From assembly GCA_023150555.1 (NCBI GenBank), contig JAKLKQ010000020.1, positions 1 through 64,000 of the forward strand: a stretch of DNA of 64,000 nt, given 5' to 3'. The notes beneath the pieces were generated by a model. The model ran no database searches and had not been told where the DNA came from. It saw only the letters and a list, made by a program, of their open reading frames with translations. How positions within the stretch are numbered: the stretch's first letter is position 1; every line of letters starts with the position of its first letter. The DNA comes from Planctomycetota bacterium (GTDB lineage Bacteria; Planctomycetota; SZUA-567; H5-PLA8). Below are positions 16,321 through 25,251 of the stretch, one piece after another. Made by a program: the position numbers and the translations under genes.

Positions 16321-17586
16321 ATGAGCAAAAATGGGATGGCCTACGATGCGATCGTCTGCGGCGGCGGGCCGGCGGGCTCGACGGCTGCGGCCGTGCTTTC
16401 AGATTTTGGGCGGCGCGTGGTGCTCCTGGAGAAGGAAGCCTTTCCGCGTTATCACATCGGCGAATCGCTGATGCCGTACTGCTATTTCCCGCTCAAGCGG
16501 ATCGGCGTGATCGAGAAGATGAAGGCTTCACATTTCCCAAAGAAGTACAGCGTCCAGTTCGTCAGCACAAACGGAAAGGTCTCGCAGCCTTTCTATTTCT
16601 TTCATCACCTGGACCATGAGGCGGCTGTCACGTGGCAGGTCCTGCGAAGCGAGTTCGACCAGCTTCTGCTGGAGAACGCCGCCGCGAAGGGCGCGGAGGT
16701 CCGCCAAGGCGTAGCGGTGAAGGCATTGATTAAGGATGGACAGGGGAGGGTCGTCGGCGTCGAGGCCGAAGCGAAGGGCTCGAAGTTCGAACTGCGCGCG
16801 CCGGTGACCATAGACGCTACCGGGCGCGATGCGCTGTCCGTCGCGCGGCACGACTGGCGCGTGCGCGACGCCTACCTGAACAAGATCGCAATCTGGACAT
16901 ACTACAAGGGTGCCAAGCGCGACCCGGGCCTGGACGAAGGCGCCACCACCGTCGCGTACGTGCCCGAGAAGGGCTGGTTCTGGTACATCCCCCTTCCGAA
17001 TGACGTGGTGAGCGTCGGCATCGTCGCTGAGCGTGAATATCTCTACCGAGACACGCGTGACCCCGCCGAAATCTTCCAGCGCGAGATCAAAGAGAACGCC
17101 TGGATCGCCGACCACCTGTCTACGGGGCAGGTCTGCGACTCGTTTCGGACGACGGGAGAGTACTCGTACCGCTCGAAGCATTGTGCTGCCGACGGTCTGG
17201 TGCTGGTGGGCGACGCTTTCGCCTTCCTGGACCCGGTCTTCTCGTCGGGCGTCTTCCTGGCTCTGCGCAGCGGGGAACTGGCCGCCGAGGCCGTCGACGC
17301 GGCCTTACGTGACGGCGACGTCTCGGCCGCACGCTTCAAGGACTACGGCGCGAAGGTCTGCCAGGGCATCGAGGCCATGCGCAAGCTGGTCTATGCGTTC
17401 TACGACCACAACTTTCACTTCCGCGACCTGATCATAAAGCATCCGGCCATGAAGGGCGACTTGACGGACTGCCTGATCGGGGACCTCTTCCGCGACTTCG
17501 ATCCGCTCTTCAAGGCCGTCGCTGGGTTCGCGAAGCTGCCCGATCCCGTCAAACATGGCGCTCCGGTGGGCTGCGACACGCCATGA
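16321..17586 (+). CDS. Flavin-dependent halogenase-like FAD oxidoreductase
   Basis: 421 aa from the ATG at 16321. The FAD-binding GGGPAGS is at residues 14-20 and GESLMP at about 44-49. The halogenase signature W-x-W-x-I-P is present at 219-224 (WFWYIP), and F-x-x-P-x-x-S-x-G at 302-310. Lys75 (KKYSVQF) aligns by eye with the catalytic Lys79 of PrnA and RebH. It is thus closest to variant-B halogenases that act on free or carrier-bound phenols. Related non-halogenating hydroxylases and geranylgeranyl-reductase-like proteins share much of the fold, so chlorination of a hydroxybenzoyl unit is a good hypothesis, not a fact. No flavin reductase is in the operon. The stop overlaps the next start (ATGA). 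Confidence 0.75.
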   Translation: MSKNGMAYDAIVCGGGPAGSTAAAVLSDFGRRVVLLEKEAFPRYHIGESLMPYCYFPLKRIGVIEKMKASHFPKKYSVQFVSTNGKVSQPFYFFHHLDHEAAVTWQVLRSEFDQLLLENAAAKGAEVRQGVAVKALIKDGQGRVVGVEAEAKGSKFELRAPVTIDATGRDALSVARHDWRVRDAYLNKIAIWTYYKGAKRDPGLDEGATTVAYVPEKGWFWYIPLPNDVVSVGIVAEREYLYRDTRDPAEIFQREIKENAWIADHLSTGQVCDSFRTTGEYSYRSKHCAADGLVLVGDAFAFLDPVFSSGVFLALRSGELAAEAVDAALRDGDVSAARFKDYGAKVCQGIEAMRKLVYAFYDHNFHFRDLIIKHPAMKGDLTDCLIGDLFRDFDPLFKAVAGFAKLPDPVKHGAPVGCDTP

Positions 17587-18890
17587 AGATCATCCAGTTG
17601 ACGCCCGGCGCCGGCGGCATGTACTGCGGCGGCTGCATGCGCGACAACGCCCTGGTTGCCGGCTTGCGAAAACTCGGCCATGATGCGCTGCTGGTCCCGC
17701 TTTACCTGCCGCTGCAAATCGACGAAGACGACATGAGCAGCGGCTCGCCGCTCTTCTTCGGCGGCGTCAATGTGTATCTGCAACACAAGTCGGCCGTATT
17801 CCGCAAGACGCCCGCGTGGGTCGACCGCGCGTTCGACACGCCGGGCTTGCTGCGCTGGGCGGGCCGCATGACCGGTTCGACGAAGCCGGAGGACTTGGGC
17901 TCGCTGACGGTCTCGATGCTGCGCGGCGAGAGCGGCAACCAGGCGAAGGAACTCGAGAAGCTCGTTCGCTGGCTAAAGGACGATGCTCGGCCCGACGTGG
18001 TGTGCCTCTCAAACCTCCTGCTGGTCGGTATGGCGCGGCGCATCAAGGAGGCGCTGCGTGGGCCCGTGGTCTGCTCGCTGCACGGCGAGGACTATTTTCT
18101 CAACGCGCTGCCCGCGCCGCACGGCGAGGCCGCATGGAAGGAAGCCCGCACGCGCGCGGCGGAGGTCGACTGCTTTATCGCCGTCAGCAGGTACTACGGC
18201 GATGTCATGCGGAGTCGCCTCGGCCTGCGCGAGGAGCAGCTCAAGGTCGTTCACAACGGCATCGCGCTTGATGGGTACACGCCTGCGGAGACGCCACCCG
18301 AACATCCTACGCTCGGCTATTTCGCGCGATTGTGCCCTGAGAAGGGCCTGGCGACCCTCATCGACGCGTTCCTCCTCATAAAGGAGGCCGGCCGGCTGCC
18401 GGGATTGAGGTTGCGCATCGGCGGCAGTCTGAGTCCGGGCGACGAGGCTTTTGTCGAGGCGCAGCGCGAGAAACTCGCGAAGGCCGGGATCGTAGGTGAC
18501 GTGGAGATAGCGCCCAACCTGGACCGCGCGCAGAAGCTGGCCTTCTACCGCTCCCTGACGGTCTTCTCGGTGCCGGCGACCTATGGCGAGGCCTTCGGGC
18601 TCTTCGTCCTGGAAGCGTTGGCCGCGGGCGTGCCGGTCGTGCTGCCGCGGCACGGGGCGTTTCCGGAGTTGGTGGAGGCGCTCGGCGGTGGCAAACTATG
18701 TGCGCCGGACGATCCGAATGCCCTGGCCGATGTAATCGTCGAGGTTGCTGCCGACCGTGCGCGGGCTCGAGCGCTGGGCGAGGCAGGACGAAAGGCCGTA
18801 CGGGCCGGGTATACGGTCGAGCACATGGCGCGAAACGTGGCGGCCGTACTGCAGGCAACGGTTTCCGCGCCCCGTCGCGTGAGCGGATAG
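17583..18890 (+). CDS. Glycosyltransferase family 4-type (GT-B)
   Basis: 435 aa. The N-terminal half opens with IIQLTPGAGGMYCGGCMRDN, the glycine-rich acceptor-side loop of GT-B enzymes. The C-terminal half holds the donor site with E-x7-E (EAFGLFVLE, about residues 336-344) and the preceding NLDR, LGYFARLCPEKG. These indicate a retaining transferase using a nucleotide sugar. It is coupled to the halogenase-like gene by ATGA. In this setting it most likely glycosylates the phenolic or alcohol group of the operon product, making it exportable or less toxic. Lipid or polysaccharide acceptors remain possible. Confidence 0.85.
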   Translation: MKIIQLTPGAGGMYCGGCMRDNALVAGLRKLGHDALLVPLYLPLQIDEDDMSSGSPLFFGGVNVYLQHKSAVFRKTPAWVDRAFDTPGLLRWAGRMTGSTKPEDLGSLTVSMLRGESGNQAKELEKLVRWLKDDARPDVVCLSNLLLVGMARRIKEALRGPVVCSLHGEDYFLNALPAPHGEAAWKEARTRAAEVDCFIAVSRYYGDVMRSRLGLREEQLKVVHNGIALDGYTPAETPPEHPTLGYFARLCPEKGLATLIDAFLLIKEAGRLPGLRLRIGGSLSPGDEAFVEAQREKLAKAGIVGDVEIAPNLDRAQKLAFYRSLTVFSVPATYGEAFGLFVLEALAAGVPVVLPRHGAFPELVEALGGGKLCAPDDPNALADVIVEVAADRARARALGEAGRKAVRAGYTVEHMARNVAAVLQATVSAPRRVSG

Positions 18891-18902
18891 GTGGAGCGAG
18901 CG

Positions 18903-19352
18903 ATGCCCTACGAATTCCGTTTCCGGCGGCGCGTCGAGTTCGCCGAGACCGACATGGCCGGCATCATGCATTTCTCGAACTATTTCCGCTTCATGGAAGC
19001 CGCGGAGCACGCCTTCTTCCGTTCGCTGGGCCATTCCATCGTTCCGAAGGAAGGGGACGCGAAGGTGGGCTGGCCGCGCGTGCATGCCGAGTGCGACTAC
19101 CGGCGCCCGCTGCGTTTCGAGGACGAAGTCGAGGTTCGGCTGCTGGTCGAGGAGAAGTCGCAGAAGACGATTCGCTACCGTTGCGTCTTCAGCAGGGTTA
19201 ACGCCGGCGCGCCGGAGGAAGTCGCTCGTGGCGTCCTGGTCGTGGCGTGCGTGGCACACGCCGCCGACGGTTCGATGAAGGCGGTGCCGATTCCTGATGC
19301 GATTGGGAAGAAGATCGAGGTCGCGCCGCCTGACGCGTTGAAGAACTGCTGA
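18903..19352 (+). CDS. Hot-dog acyl-CoA thioesterase (YbgC/4-hydroxybenzoyl-CoA type)
   Basis: 149 aa from the ATG at 18903; a GTG at 18891 would add four residues without a better RBS. The 4-hydroxybenzoyl-CoA thioesterase signature is present: catalytic Asp17 in FAETDMAGIMHFSNYFRFME, with the H-F-x-x-Y-F and E-x-A helix following. It hydrolyses aryl- or short acyl-CoA esters. The PaaK-like ligase two genes later could make such an ester, so the pair would control release of the free aryl acid. True substrates of YbgC-like proteins vary. Confidence 0.88.
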   Translation: MPYEFRFRRRVEFAETDMAGIMHFSNYFRFMEAAEHAFFRSLGHSIVPKEGDAKVGWPRVHAECDYRRPLRFEDEVEVRLLVEEKSQKTIRYRCVFSRVNAGAPEEVARGVLVVACVAHAADGSMKAVPIPDAIGKKIEVAPPDALKNC

Positions 19353-19373
19353 CGAAACGAAAGGGTTGCACAC

Positions 19374-19931
19374 ATGCCTGCGGGATCGCAATCGTCGGAT
19401 GGAATGGGCTGGCTGGCGTTCAGCCTGATGACCGTCGCGTGCTGGGGCCTGTACGGGGCCTTCCTGCACGGCGGCGCGATGGGCATGAAGGATCCGGCCA
19501 ACGGCCGCTACAAGGCCTTCCTCCTGGTCGGCATCGCCTATTTCGTGACTGCGGTGATCGCGCCCGCGGTAATGCTCAAACTCGGCGGCGCGGAATGGAA
19601 GTTCCCCGGGCCGGGGCTGAAGTGGTCGCTGCTCGCGGGCCTGGTCGGCGCGGCGGGCGCGTTCTGCGTGCTGCTGGCCTTCGGCGCCAAGGGCCAGCCG
19701 GCCGTCGTGATGTCCATCATCTTCGCCGGCGCGCCGGTGGTGAACGCGATCTACGTGATGGCGCTCCATCCGCCGGAAGGCGGCGTGGGCAGTGTGGACA
19801 AGCGCTTCTTCCTCGGAATCTTGCTGGCGGCCGTCGGCGGTTGCCTGGTGACGCTGTACAAGCCCGACCCTCCGAGGGCGCCCGCCGCCGTGCAAGCGGC
19901 GCCGGCCGAGGCCAAGCCGGCCAGCCCCTAG
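19374..19931 (+). CDS. Half-size DMT (EamA-like) membrane protein
   Basis: 185 aa with about five membrane helices (about residues 11-33, 46-64, 83-104, 108-130, 143-160) and a hydrophilic Pro/Ala-rich tail. This is half of a ten-helix drug/metabolite transporter. Small members act as dimers, as in EmrE-like or EamA half-proteins. It is embedded in the operon (21 bp before, 13 bp after), and I infer transport of an operon intermediate or product. RBS GAAAGGG is moderate. Confidence 0.65.
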   Translation: MPAGSQSSDGMGWLAFSLMTVACWGLYGAFLHGGAMGMKDPANGRYKAFLLVGIAYFVTAVIAPAVMLKLGGAEWKFPGPGLKWSLLAGLVGAAGAFCVLLAFGAKGQPAVVMSIIFAGAPVVNAIYVMALHPPEGGVGSVDKRFFLGILLAAVGGCLVTLYKPDPPRAPAAVQAAPAEAKPASP

Positions 19932-19944
19932 GCAAGGAACCGAG

Positions 19945-21237
19945 ATGTCCGGATTCCCCGACCGCCCGAGCATCGAACAGGCGCAGCAGGAACGCCTGCG
20001 CGTGTTGCTCGGGGCCATGGCGCCGGGCAATCGATTCTATGCGCCGCGGTTGGCGGCGTCAGGCTTGAAACCCGCGTCGGCTATGCTGGAAGAGTTCTCG
20101 AAGCGATTCTCCTTTACGCTGAAGTCCGAGGTCGTCGAAGACCAGCGCGCGCATCCGCCGTACGGCACGAACCTGACCTTTCCGATGGAAAAGTATTCGC
20201 GCTACAACCAGACCAGCGCGACGACCGGCACGCCGATGCGCTGGCTCGACACGCCCGAAGACTGGAGGTGGATGCTCGGAAACTGGCAGGAAGTGTACCG
20301 CGCAGCGGGCGTGGGCGCCGCCGACCGGCTCTTCTTCGCGTTCTCCTTTGGGCCGTTTCTGGGTTTCTGGACCGCCTTCGAGGCCGCCGCCGCAAACGGA
20401 TGGCTGTGCCTGCCCGGCGGTGGCCTGAGCAGCGTCGCGCGCCTGCGCATGATGCGCGACAACGCAGTGACGGTGCTCTGCTGCACGCCCACGTACGCAT
20501 TGCGGTTGGCCGAGGTCGCCGCCGAAGAGAAGATCACTGGCGCGGGCGATGCGCTGAAAGCGGTCATCGTGGCAGGCGAACCGGGCGGTTCGATCCCCTC
20601 GACGCGCAAACGTATCGAGGCTGCCTGGCCGAAGGCGCGGGTCGTCGATCACCATGGCATGACGGAAGTCGGGCCGGTGAGCTACGAATGCCCCAAGCGT
20701 CCCGGTGTCCTGCATGTGATCGAGACCTCGTATTTTGCCGAAGTCATCGATCCGGCCACCGGCGCGCCTGTGGGTCCGGGTGGGGCGGGGGAGTTGGTCT
20801 TGACGACATTGGGCCGCTTCGGTTCGCCGCTGTTGCGCTACCGCACCGGCGACGGCGTGCGGCGCGCGTCCGGCGGCGTCTGCGCGTGCGGGCGCAGCGA
20901 GTTGGCCCTGGAAGGCGGCATCCTGGGACGCACCGACGACATGATTCTGGTACGCGGCGTCAACGTGTACCCGGCGGCGGTCGAGGAAGTGGTGCGCCGC
21001 ATGTCGGAGGTCGCGGAGTACCGCGTGGAGGTATCCGGCGCGCGGGGCCTCGCGGAGATGCGCGTCGATATCGAATGCGCGGTGAATGTTGCCGACGGCG
21101 ACGCTGTGGCGCGCCGCCTGGAAGACGAGTTGCGCGCGACTTTCAATTTGCGTGTACCGGTGAAGGCGCTGCCGGCCGGCGCGTTGCCGCGTTTCGAGAT
21201 GAAAGCGAAGCGCTGGTTTCGCGACGCCAAGGTCTGA
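19945..21237 (+). CDS. Phenylacetate-CoA ligase (PaaK)-like aryl-CoA ligase
   Basis: 430 aa, the usual PaaK length. The P-loop QTSATTGTPMRW is at about residues 88-99. HHGMTEVGPVSYEC is the A5-type motif, YRTGDGVR the A7 region, and GRTDDMILVRGVNVYP the hinge, followed by a C-terminal ferredoxin-like domain. Unlike the ligase at 9344, it has the full C-terminal domain and should make an aryl-CoA thioester from acid, ATP and CoA. The natural candidate acid is the chorismate-lyase product. Phenylacetate itself is less likely, since no paa pathway genes are nearby. Confidence 0.85.
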   Translation: MSGFPDRPSIEQAQQERLRVLLGAMAPGNRFYAPRLAASGLKPASAMLEEFSKRFSFTLKSEVVEDQRAHPPYGTNLTFPMEKYSRYNQTSATTGTPMRWLDTPEDWRWMLGNWQEVYRAAGVGAADRLFFAFSFGPFLGFWTAFEAAAANGWLCLPGGGLSSVARLRMMRDNAVTVLCCTPTYALRLAEVAAEEKITGAGDALKAVIVAGEPGGSIPSTRKRIEAAWPKARVVDHHGMTEVGPVSYECPKRPGVLHVIETSYFAEVIDPATGAPVGPGGAGELVLTTLGRFGSPLLRYRTGDGVRRASGGVCACGRSELALEGGILGRTDDMILVRGVNVYPAAVEEVVRRMSEVAEYRVEVSGARGLAEMRVDIECAVNVADGDAVARRLEDELRATFNLRVPVKALPAGALPRFEMKAKRWFRDAKV

Positions 21238-21249
21238 AAGGAGCAGGCC

Positions 21250-21951
21250 GTGCTGCTGGAACTGCAGGGCGTCGGGAAACGCTTCGAGTCCGCGGGCGGC
21301 GGCGCGGTCTTGGAGATCCTTAAGGATATCAACCTGTCGGTGGAGGCGGGTGAGTCCCTGGCCGTGGTGGGACCATCGGGGTCGGGCAAAAGCACGCTGC
21401 TGAACATCATCGGCGCGCTCGACCGCCCTACCACTGGGCGCGTCGCGTTTGAAGGCCGAGACCTGGCCGCGCTCGACGACGACGCGCTGGCCGAGCTGCG
21501 CAGCCGGAGAATTGGCTTCATCTTCCAGGCGCACCACCTGCTGCCGCAGTGCTCAGTGCTGGAGAACGTGCTGGTGCCCACGCTGATCCTGCGGGATGCG
21601 GACCTGAAGGCGAGCGCCGAGGTCCGGGCGCGCGAACTGCTTCAGCGGGTGGGACTGACCGAGCGCATTGCGCACCATCCGGGGCAACTCTCCGGCGGCG
21701 AGCGGCAGCGCGTGGCCGTCGTGCGAGCGTTGATCAATCGCCCCAAGCTGCTGCTCGCCGACGAGCCGACCGGCGCATTGGACGCGGGTACGGCCTCGCA
21801 ACTCGGTGAGCTGTTGGTAGAACTCAACCGCGACCTTGGCGTGACCCTGATCACGGTTACGCATGCGGCGGGGCTGGCCGAGCGCATGGGGCGCCGGCTT
21901 GAACTGCGCGGCGGCACCCTGGTCCAGAGCTCCGAGGCGAACAATCCGTGA
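21250..21951 (+). CDS. ABC transporter ATP-binding protein (LolD/MacB type)
   Basis: 233 aa with GTG start (AAGGAGC upstream). Walker A GPSGSGKST, Q-loop FQAHHLLPQ, signature LSGGERQRVAV and Walker B LLLADEPTGALD are all intact, and ADEPTGALD is typical of the LolD/MacB/FtsE group. It pairs with the FtsX-type permease that follows (GTGA overlap at 21948-21951). This class drives mechanotransmission: extraction of lipoproteins, or export of small molecules and peptides through a periplasmic partner. Placed after the enzymes, it most likely exports the finished product or sorts the operon's lipoprotein. Confidence 0.9.
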   Translation: MLLELQGVGKRFESAGGGAVLEILKDINLSVEAGESLAVVGPSGSGKSTLLNIIGALDRPTTGRVAFEGRDLAALDDDALAELRSRRIGFIFQAHHLLPQCSVLENVLVPTLILRDADLKASAEVRARELLQRVGLTERIAHHPGQLSGGERQRVAVVRALINRPKLLLADEPTGALDAGTASQLGELLVELNRDLGVTLITVTHAAGLAERMGRRLELRGGTLVQSSEANNP

Positions 21952-24900
21952 CGCTCTGGACGCTCGCTGCGGCCGGCCTGCGCCATCATTGGCGCGCGCA
22001 TGTGGGTGTCGTGCTCGGCGCGGCGGTCGGCTGCACGGTGTTGGTCGGAGCCCTGCTGGTTGGCAGTTCGGTCAAATTAAGCCTGCGCGTGCTGGCCGAC
22101 CAGCGCCTGGGCCGCACGGCCTGGGCCCTCTCTGGGCGCGACCGCCTATTTCGCGAAGAACTTGCGGCGAATATGACCGAGACGCTGGGCGATCCGGTAG
22201 CGCCCGTCCTGCAACTCAGCGGCAAGGCGGGGCGCAGCGACGGGTCGGCGCGCGCCAACCGAGTTTCAGTGTTGGGCGTGGACGAACGCTTTTCGGAATT
22301 GAGCATCGAAGATGCGCTGCCCGTGCCCGGACCGGGGGAGGTGGTGCTCAACGAGCGCCTTGCGCTGCAGCTCAATGCCGTGCCCGGCGACCAGCTGGTG
22401 CTCCGCGTGCGCAAGGCCAGCGCGATCTCCCTCGACGCGCCGCTTGCCCCGCACGAAGACGATTCCGTTGCGCTGGGTGTTAGAGTCAAAGCCGTGGCCG
22501 GCGGCGACCGTCTGGGGAATTTCAGCCTACAGGCCAACCAGGTGCCGCCCTTCAACGCGTTTTGTGCCCTTCGCGATTTGCAGACCGCGACGGGCCTTGC
22601 CGGTAAGGACGGCGAACCGGCGCGCGCGAACCTTCTGCTGGGCGGCACGGCCGCCGGAAGCGAGACGCTAAGGTCTGCCTTGAGCAAAGTCTGGACGCTG
22701 GCCGACGCGGAACTAAAGGTCATGCCCTGCACGCAGGGCGGCCTCGAGTTGCGCACGGACCGCATTTTTTTTGACGCCGAGACCGAGGCCGTCGCGCTGC
22801 AGGCGGCTCCGGGCGCGCGCGGCATCTTCTCCTACTTCGTCAACGAGATTCGCGCGGGCGAGCGCGCCACGCCGTATTCGATGGTGGCCGCGATGGGCAC
22901 TCCGATGGTTCCGGATGAGATGAAAGACGACGAGATACTGCTCAACGCGTGGCTGGCGGAGGATCTTAACGCGAAGACGGGCGCGGAGGTCGAGCTGGCC
23001 TACTTCGTCGTCGGTCCGATGCAGAAGCTCGAGGAACACCGCCGCCGTTTCACCGTGCGCGGCGTGCTACCGCTGGAAGGCGCCACCGACGATCCGACGC
23101 TGATGCCGGATTTCCCCGGTCTGGCCCACACCGACAACTGCAAGGACTGGGATCCGAGTTTCCCGGTCGATTTGGACCGCATTCGCGACAAAGACGAGAG
23201 CTATTGGGACGATTACCGCGGCACGCCCAAGGCCTTCGTGACGCTGGCCGCCGGGCGCGATATGTGGACCAGCCGATTCGGTGCACTGACGGCCGTGCGC
23301 TATCCGGACGCGAAGGACCGCGAAGCGCTGGCCGGCGAAATGCGAAAGCGCCTGGACCCTGCGCAGTTGGGTCTTGCTATCGTGCCCGCGCGAGCGAACG
23401 CAGATGCATCCACCGCGGACGCGCTGGACTTCGGGCCGCTCTTCGTCGGATTCAGCTTCTTTCTGATCGTTGCCGCGGTGCTGCTGATGGCTCTGCTGTT
23501 CGTCTTCGGCGTGGAACGCCGCGCCGAGGAAGTCGGCGTGCTGCTGGCGGTGGGATTCACGCCGGTGCAGGTTCGCCGCGTTCTGATGCTCGAAGGCGCT
23601 GCGTTGGCCTTGGCCGGCGGCGTGTTCGGATCGCTGTGCGGCATTGCTTACGCACAATTCATGCTATACGGGTTAGCGACGATCTGGCGCGACGCCGTGC
23701 AGACCTCGGCGCTGTCCTTCCATTTCGATGCCCTGGCGCTTGCCGCGGGTGCGATGGGCGGCGTGGCGGTGTGCCTGATCGCGGTGATTCTGGCGGTTCG
23801 CAAGCAGGTCCGGCGCCCGGCGCGTGACCTGCTCTCGGGGAGCGTGACGGATGAGCCGGTCCGGATGGGACGCAGCCGAGGGCGTTGGGTGGCGATCGTC
23901 AGTACGGTTGCTGCGCTGGGTATCGTGGTTGCGATGGGTGCGCGCCGCGACATGGTGGCGGCCGGTGGTTTCTTTGGCGCGGGCGCGCTGCTGCTCAGCG
24001 CCGGGTTGGGCGCGCTGGCTGCGTTGCTGTCGGGCCTGCGCGGAAAAGGAGGCGCCGCCGCGTCGTTCGGCCTAGGCGTGTTGGCCGTTCGCAACGGTAC
24101 GCGCCGGCGAGGGCGCAGCCTAGCCACAGCGGGCTTGCTGGCCAGCGGCAGCTTTCTGATCGTGGCCATCGGCGCCTTCCGGCTCGATGCGCAGTTGGAC
24201 GCCACCAGTCGTGCGTCCGGCACCGGTGGGTTCGCGTTGCTGGCACAGTCGGCGCTTCCGATTGCGCGTGATCTTAATGCGAAAGCAGTGCAGGATGCCT
24301 ACAACTTCACGGACGGTGAGTTGAAGAATGTGCAGTTCGTGCCGCTGAGGCTGAGGGAAGGCGACGACGCAAGTTGCCTGAACCTGAGCCGAGCGCAGCA
24401 GCCGCAGGTGTGGGGCGTGGATCCTTCGGTGCTGGCAGAGCGCAAGGCGTTCTCGTTCGCGGCGGCGGAAGATGGTTCGGGTGCGAACCCATGGCTGCTG
24501 CTCGACGCGCCCGCTGAAGGCGATGTAGTGCCATGCATCCTCGACCAGAACACTGCGCAGTGGGGCCTGCATAAGGGCATCGGGGATACGATCGAATACA
24601 CCGACGGACTTGGGCGTCGATTCTACATGCGCATCGTTGCGACGGTGGCCAATTCGATCCTGCAAGGTGCGGTGCTGGTCTCCGAGGCGCGCTTTGTCGA
24701 GAAGTTTCCGGGCGTTAGCGGCTATCGCATCTTCCTGATCGATGCACCTTCGGAACGCGCCGAGGCAGTTTCCGCTGTGCTGAGTATGCAGCTGGGTGAC
24801 TTGGGCTTTGAAGCCACGCCGGCGCCGCGGCGATTGGCGGAGTTCAACGCGGTGCAAAACACCTATCTCTCCACCTTCCAGGTGCTGGGCGGCCTGGGCT

Positions 24901-25241
24901 TGCTGCTGGGCAGTATCGGGTTGGGGGTGGTGGTGCTGCGCAACGTGCTGGAACGCCGCGGCGAGTTGGCGCTGCTGCGTGCGGTCGGGTTCACGCGAGG
25001 CGGCCTGAGGCGCATGGTATTTGGCGAACACGGCGCGCTGCTGGTGGCTGGGCTGGGTTGCGGGGTCGTGGCGGCCTTCGTGGCGGTGGTTCCCGCACTC
25101 CGGGCGCCGGGCGGCGGCTTTCCGTTCGCCTCATTGTCCGTTACCCTCGCTGCGGTGCTCATGAATGGCCTGCTCTGGACCTGGGCGGCCACCGTCTTCG
25201 CGCTCCGCGGGCCCATGCTGAACGCGCTGCGCAACGAGTGA
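21948..25241 (+). CDS. Large FtsX-type ABC permease (two FtsX units)
   Basis: 1097 aa from the GTG overlapping the ATPase stop. One N-terminal TM (about 15-35) precedes a periplasmic domain of about 450 aa. A first FtsX core (about 497-610) contains the VGVLLAVGFTPVQVRRVLMLEG segment. Central TMs lie around 640-760. A second periplasmic domain precedes a C-terminal FtsX core (about 977-1090) with ALLRAVGFTRGGLRRMVFGEHG. Two FtsX cores in one chain suggest it replaces a LolC/LolE or YtrF-like pair, so the ATPase would act as a dimer on a single polypeptide. Substrate unknown; co-expression with the biosynthetic genes suggests product export. Confidence 0.88.
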   Translation: MTLWTLAAAGLRHHWRAHVGVVLGAAVGCTVLVGALLVGSSVKLSLRVLADQRLGRTAWALSGRDRLFREELAANMTETLGDPVAPVLQLSGKAGRSDGSARANRVSVLGVDERFSELSIEDALPVPGPGEVVLNERLALQLNAVPGDQLVLRVRKASAISLDAPLAPHEDDSVALGVRVKAVAGGDRLGNFSLQANQVPPFNAFCALRDLQTATGLAGKDGEPARANLLLGGTAAGSETLRSALSKVWTLADAELKVMPCTQGGLELRTDRIFFDAETEAVALQAAPGARGIFSYFVNEIRAGERATPYSMVAAMGTPMVPDEMKDDEILLNAWLAEDLNAKTGAEVELAYFVVGPMQKLEEHRRRFTVRGVLPLEGATDDPTLMPDFPGLAHTDNCKDWDPSFPVDLDRIRDKDESYWDDYRGTPKAFVTLAAGRDMWTSRFGALTAVRYPDAKDREALAGEMRKRLDPAQLGLAIVPARANADASTADALDFGPLFVGFSFFLIVAAVLLMALLFVFGVERRAEEVGVLLAVGFTPVQVRRVLMLEGAALALAGGVFGSLCGIAYAQFMLYGLATIWRDAVQTSALSFHFDALALAAGAMGGVAVCLIAVILAVRKQVRRPARDLLSGSVTDEPVRMGRSRGRWVAIVSTVAALGIVVAMGARRDMVAAGGFFGAGALLLSAGLGALAALLSGLRGKGGAAASFGLGVLAVRNGTRRRGRSLATAGLLASGSFLIVAIGAFRLDAQLDATSRASGTGGFALLAQSALPIARDLNAKAVQDAYNFTDGELKNVQFVPLRLREGDDASCLNLSRAQQPQVWGVDPSVLAERKAFSFAAAEDGSGANPWLLLDAPAEGDVVPCILDQNTAQWGLHKGIGDTIEYTDGLGRRFYMRIVATVANSILQGAVLVSEARFVEKFPGVSGYRIFLIDAPSERAEAVSAVLSMQLGDLGFEATPAPRRLAEFNAVQNTYLSTFQVLGGLGLLLGSIGLGVVVLRNVLERRGELALLRAVGFTRGGLRRMVFGEHGALLVAGLGCGVVAAFVAVVPALRAPGGGFPFASLSVTLAAVLMNGLLWTWAATVFALRGPMLNALRNE

Positions 25242-25251
25242 GGAGTTTCCG

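Noticed and set aside
9344-25241. Aryl polyene, flexirubin, dialkylresorcinol or ladderane cluster
   Set aside because: No ketosynthase, acyl carrier protein, ketoreductase, dehydratase or phytoene-desaturase-like gene is present, though chorismate lyase, CoA ligase and thioesterase would fit the first.
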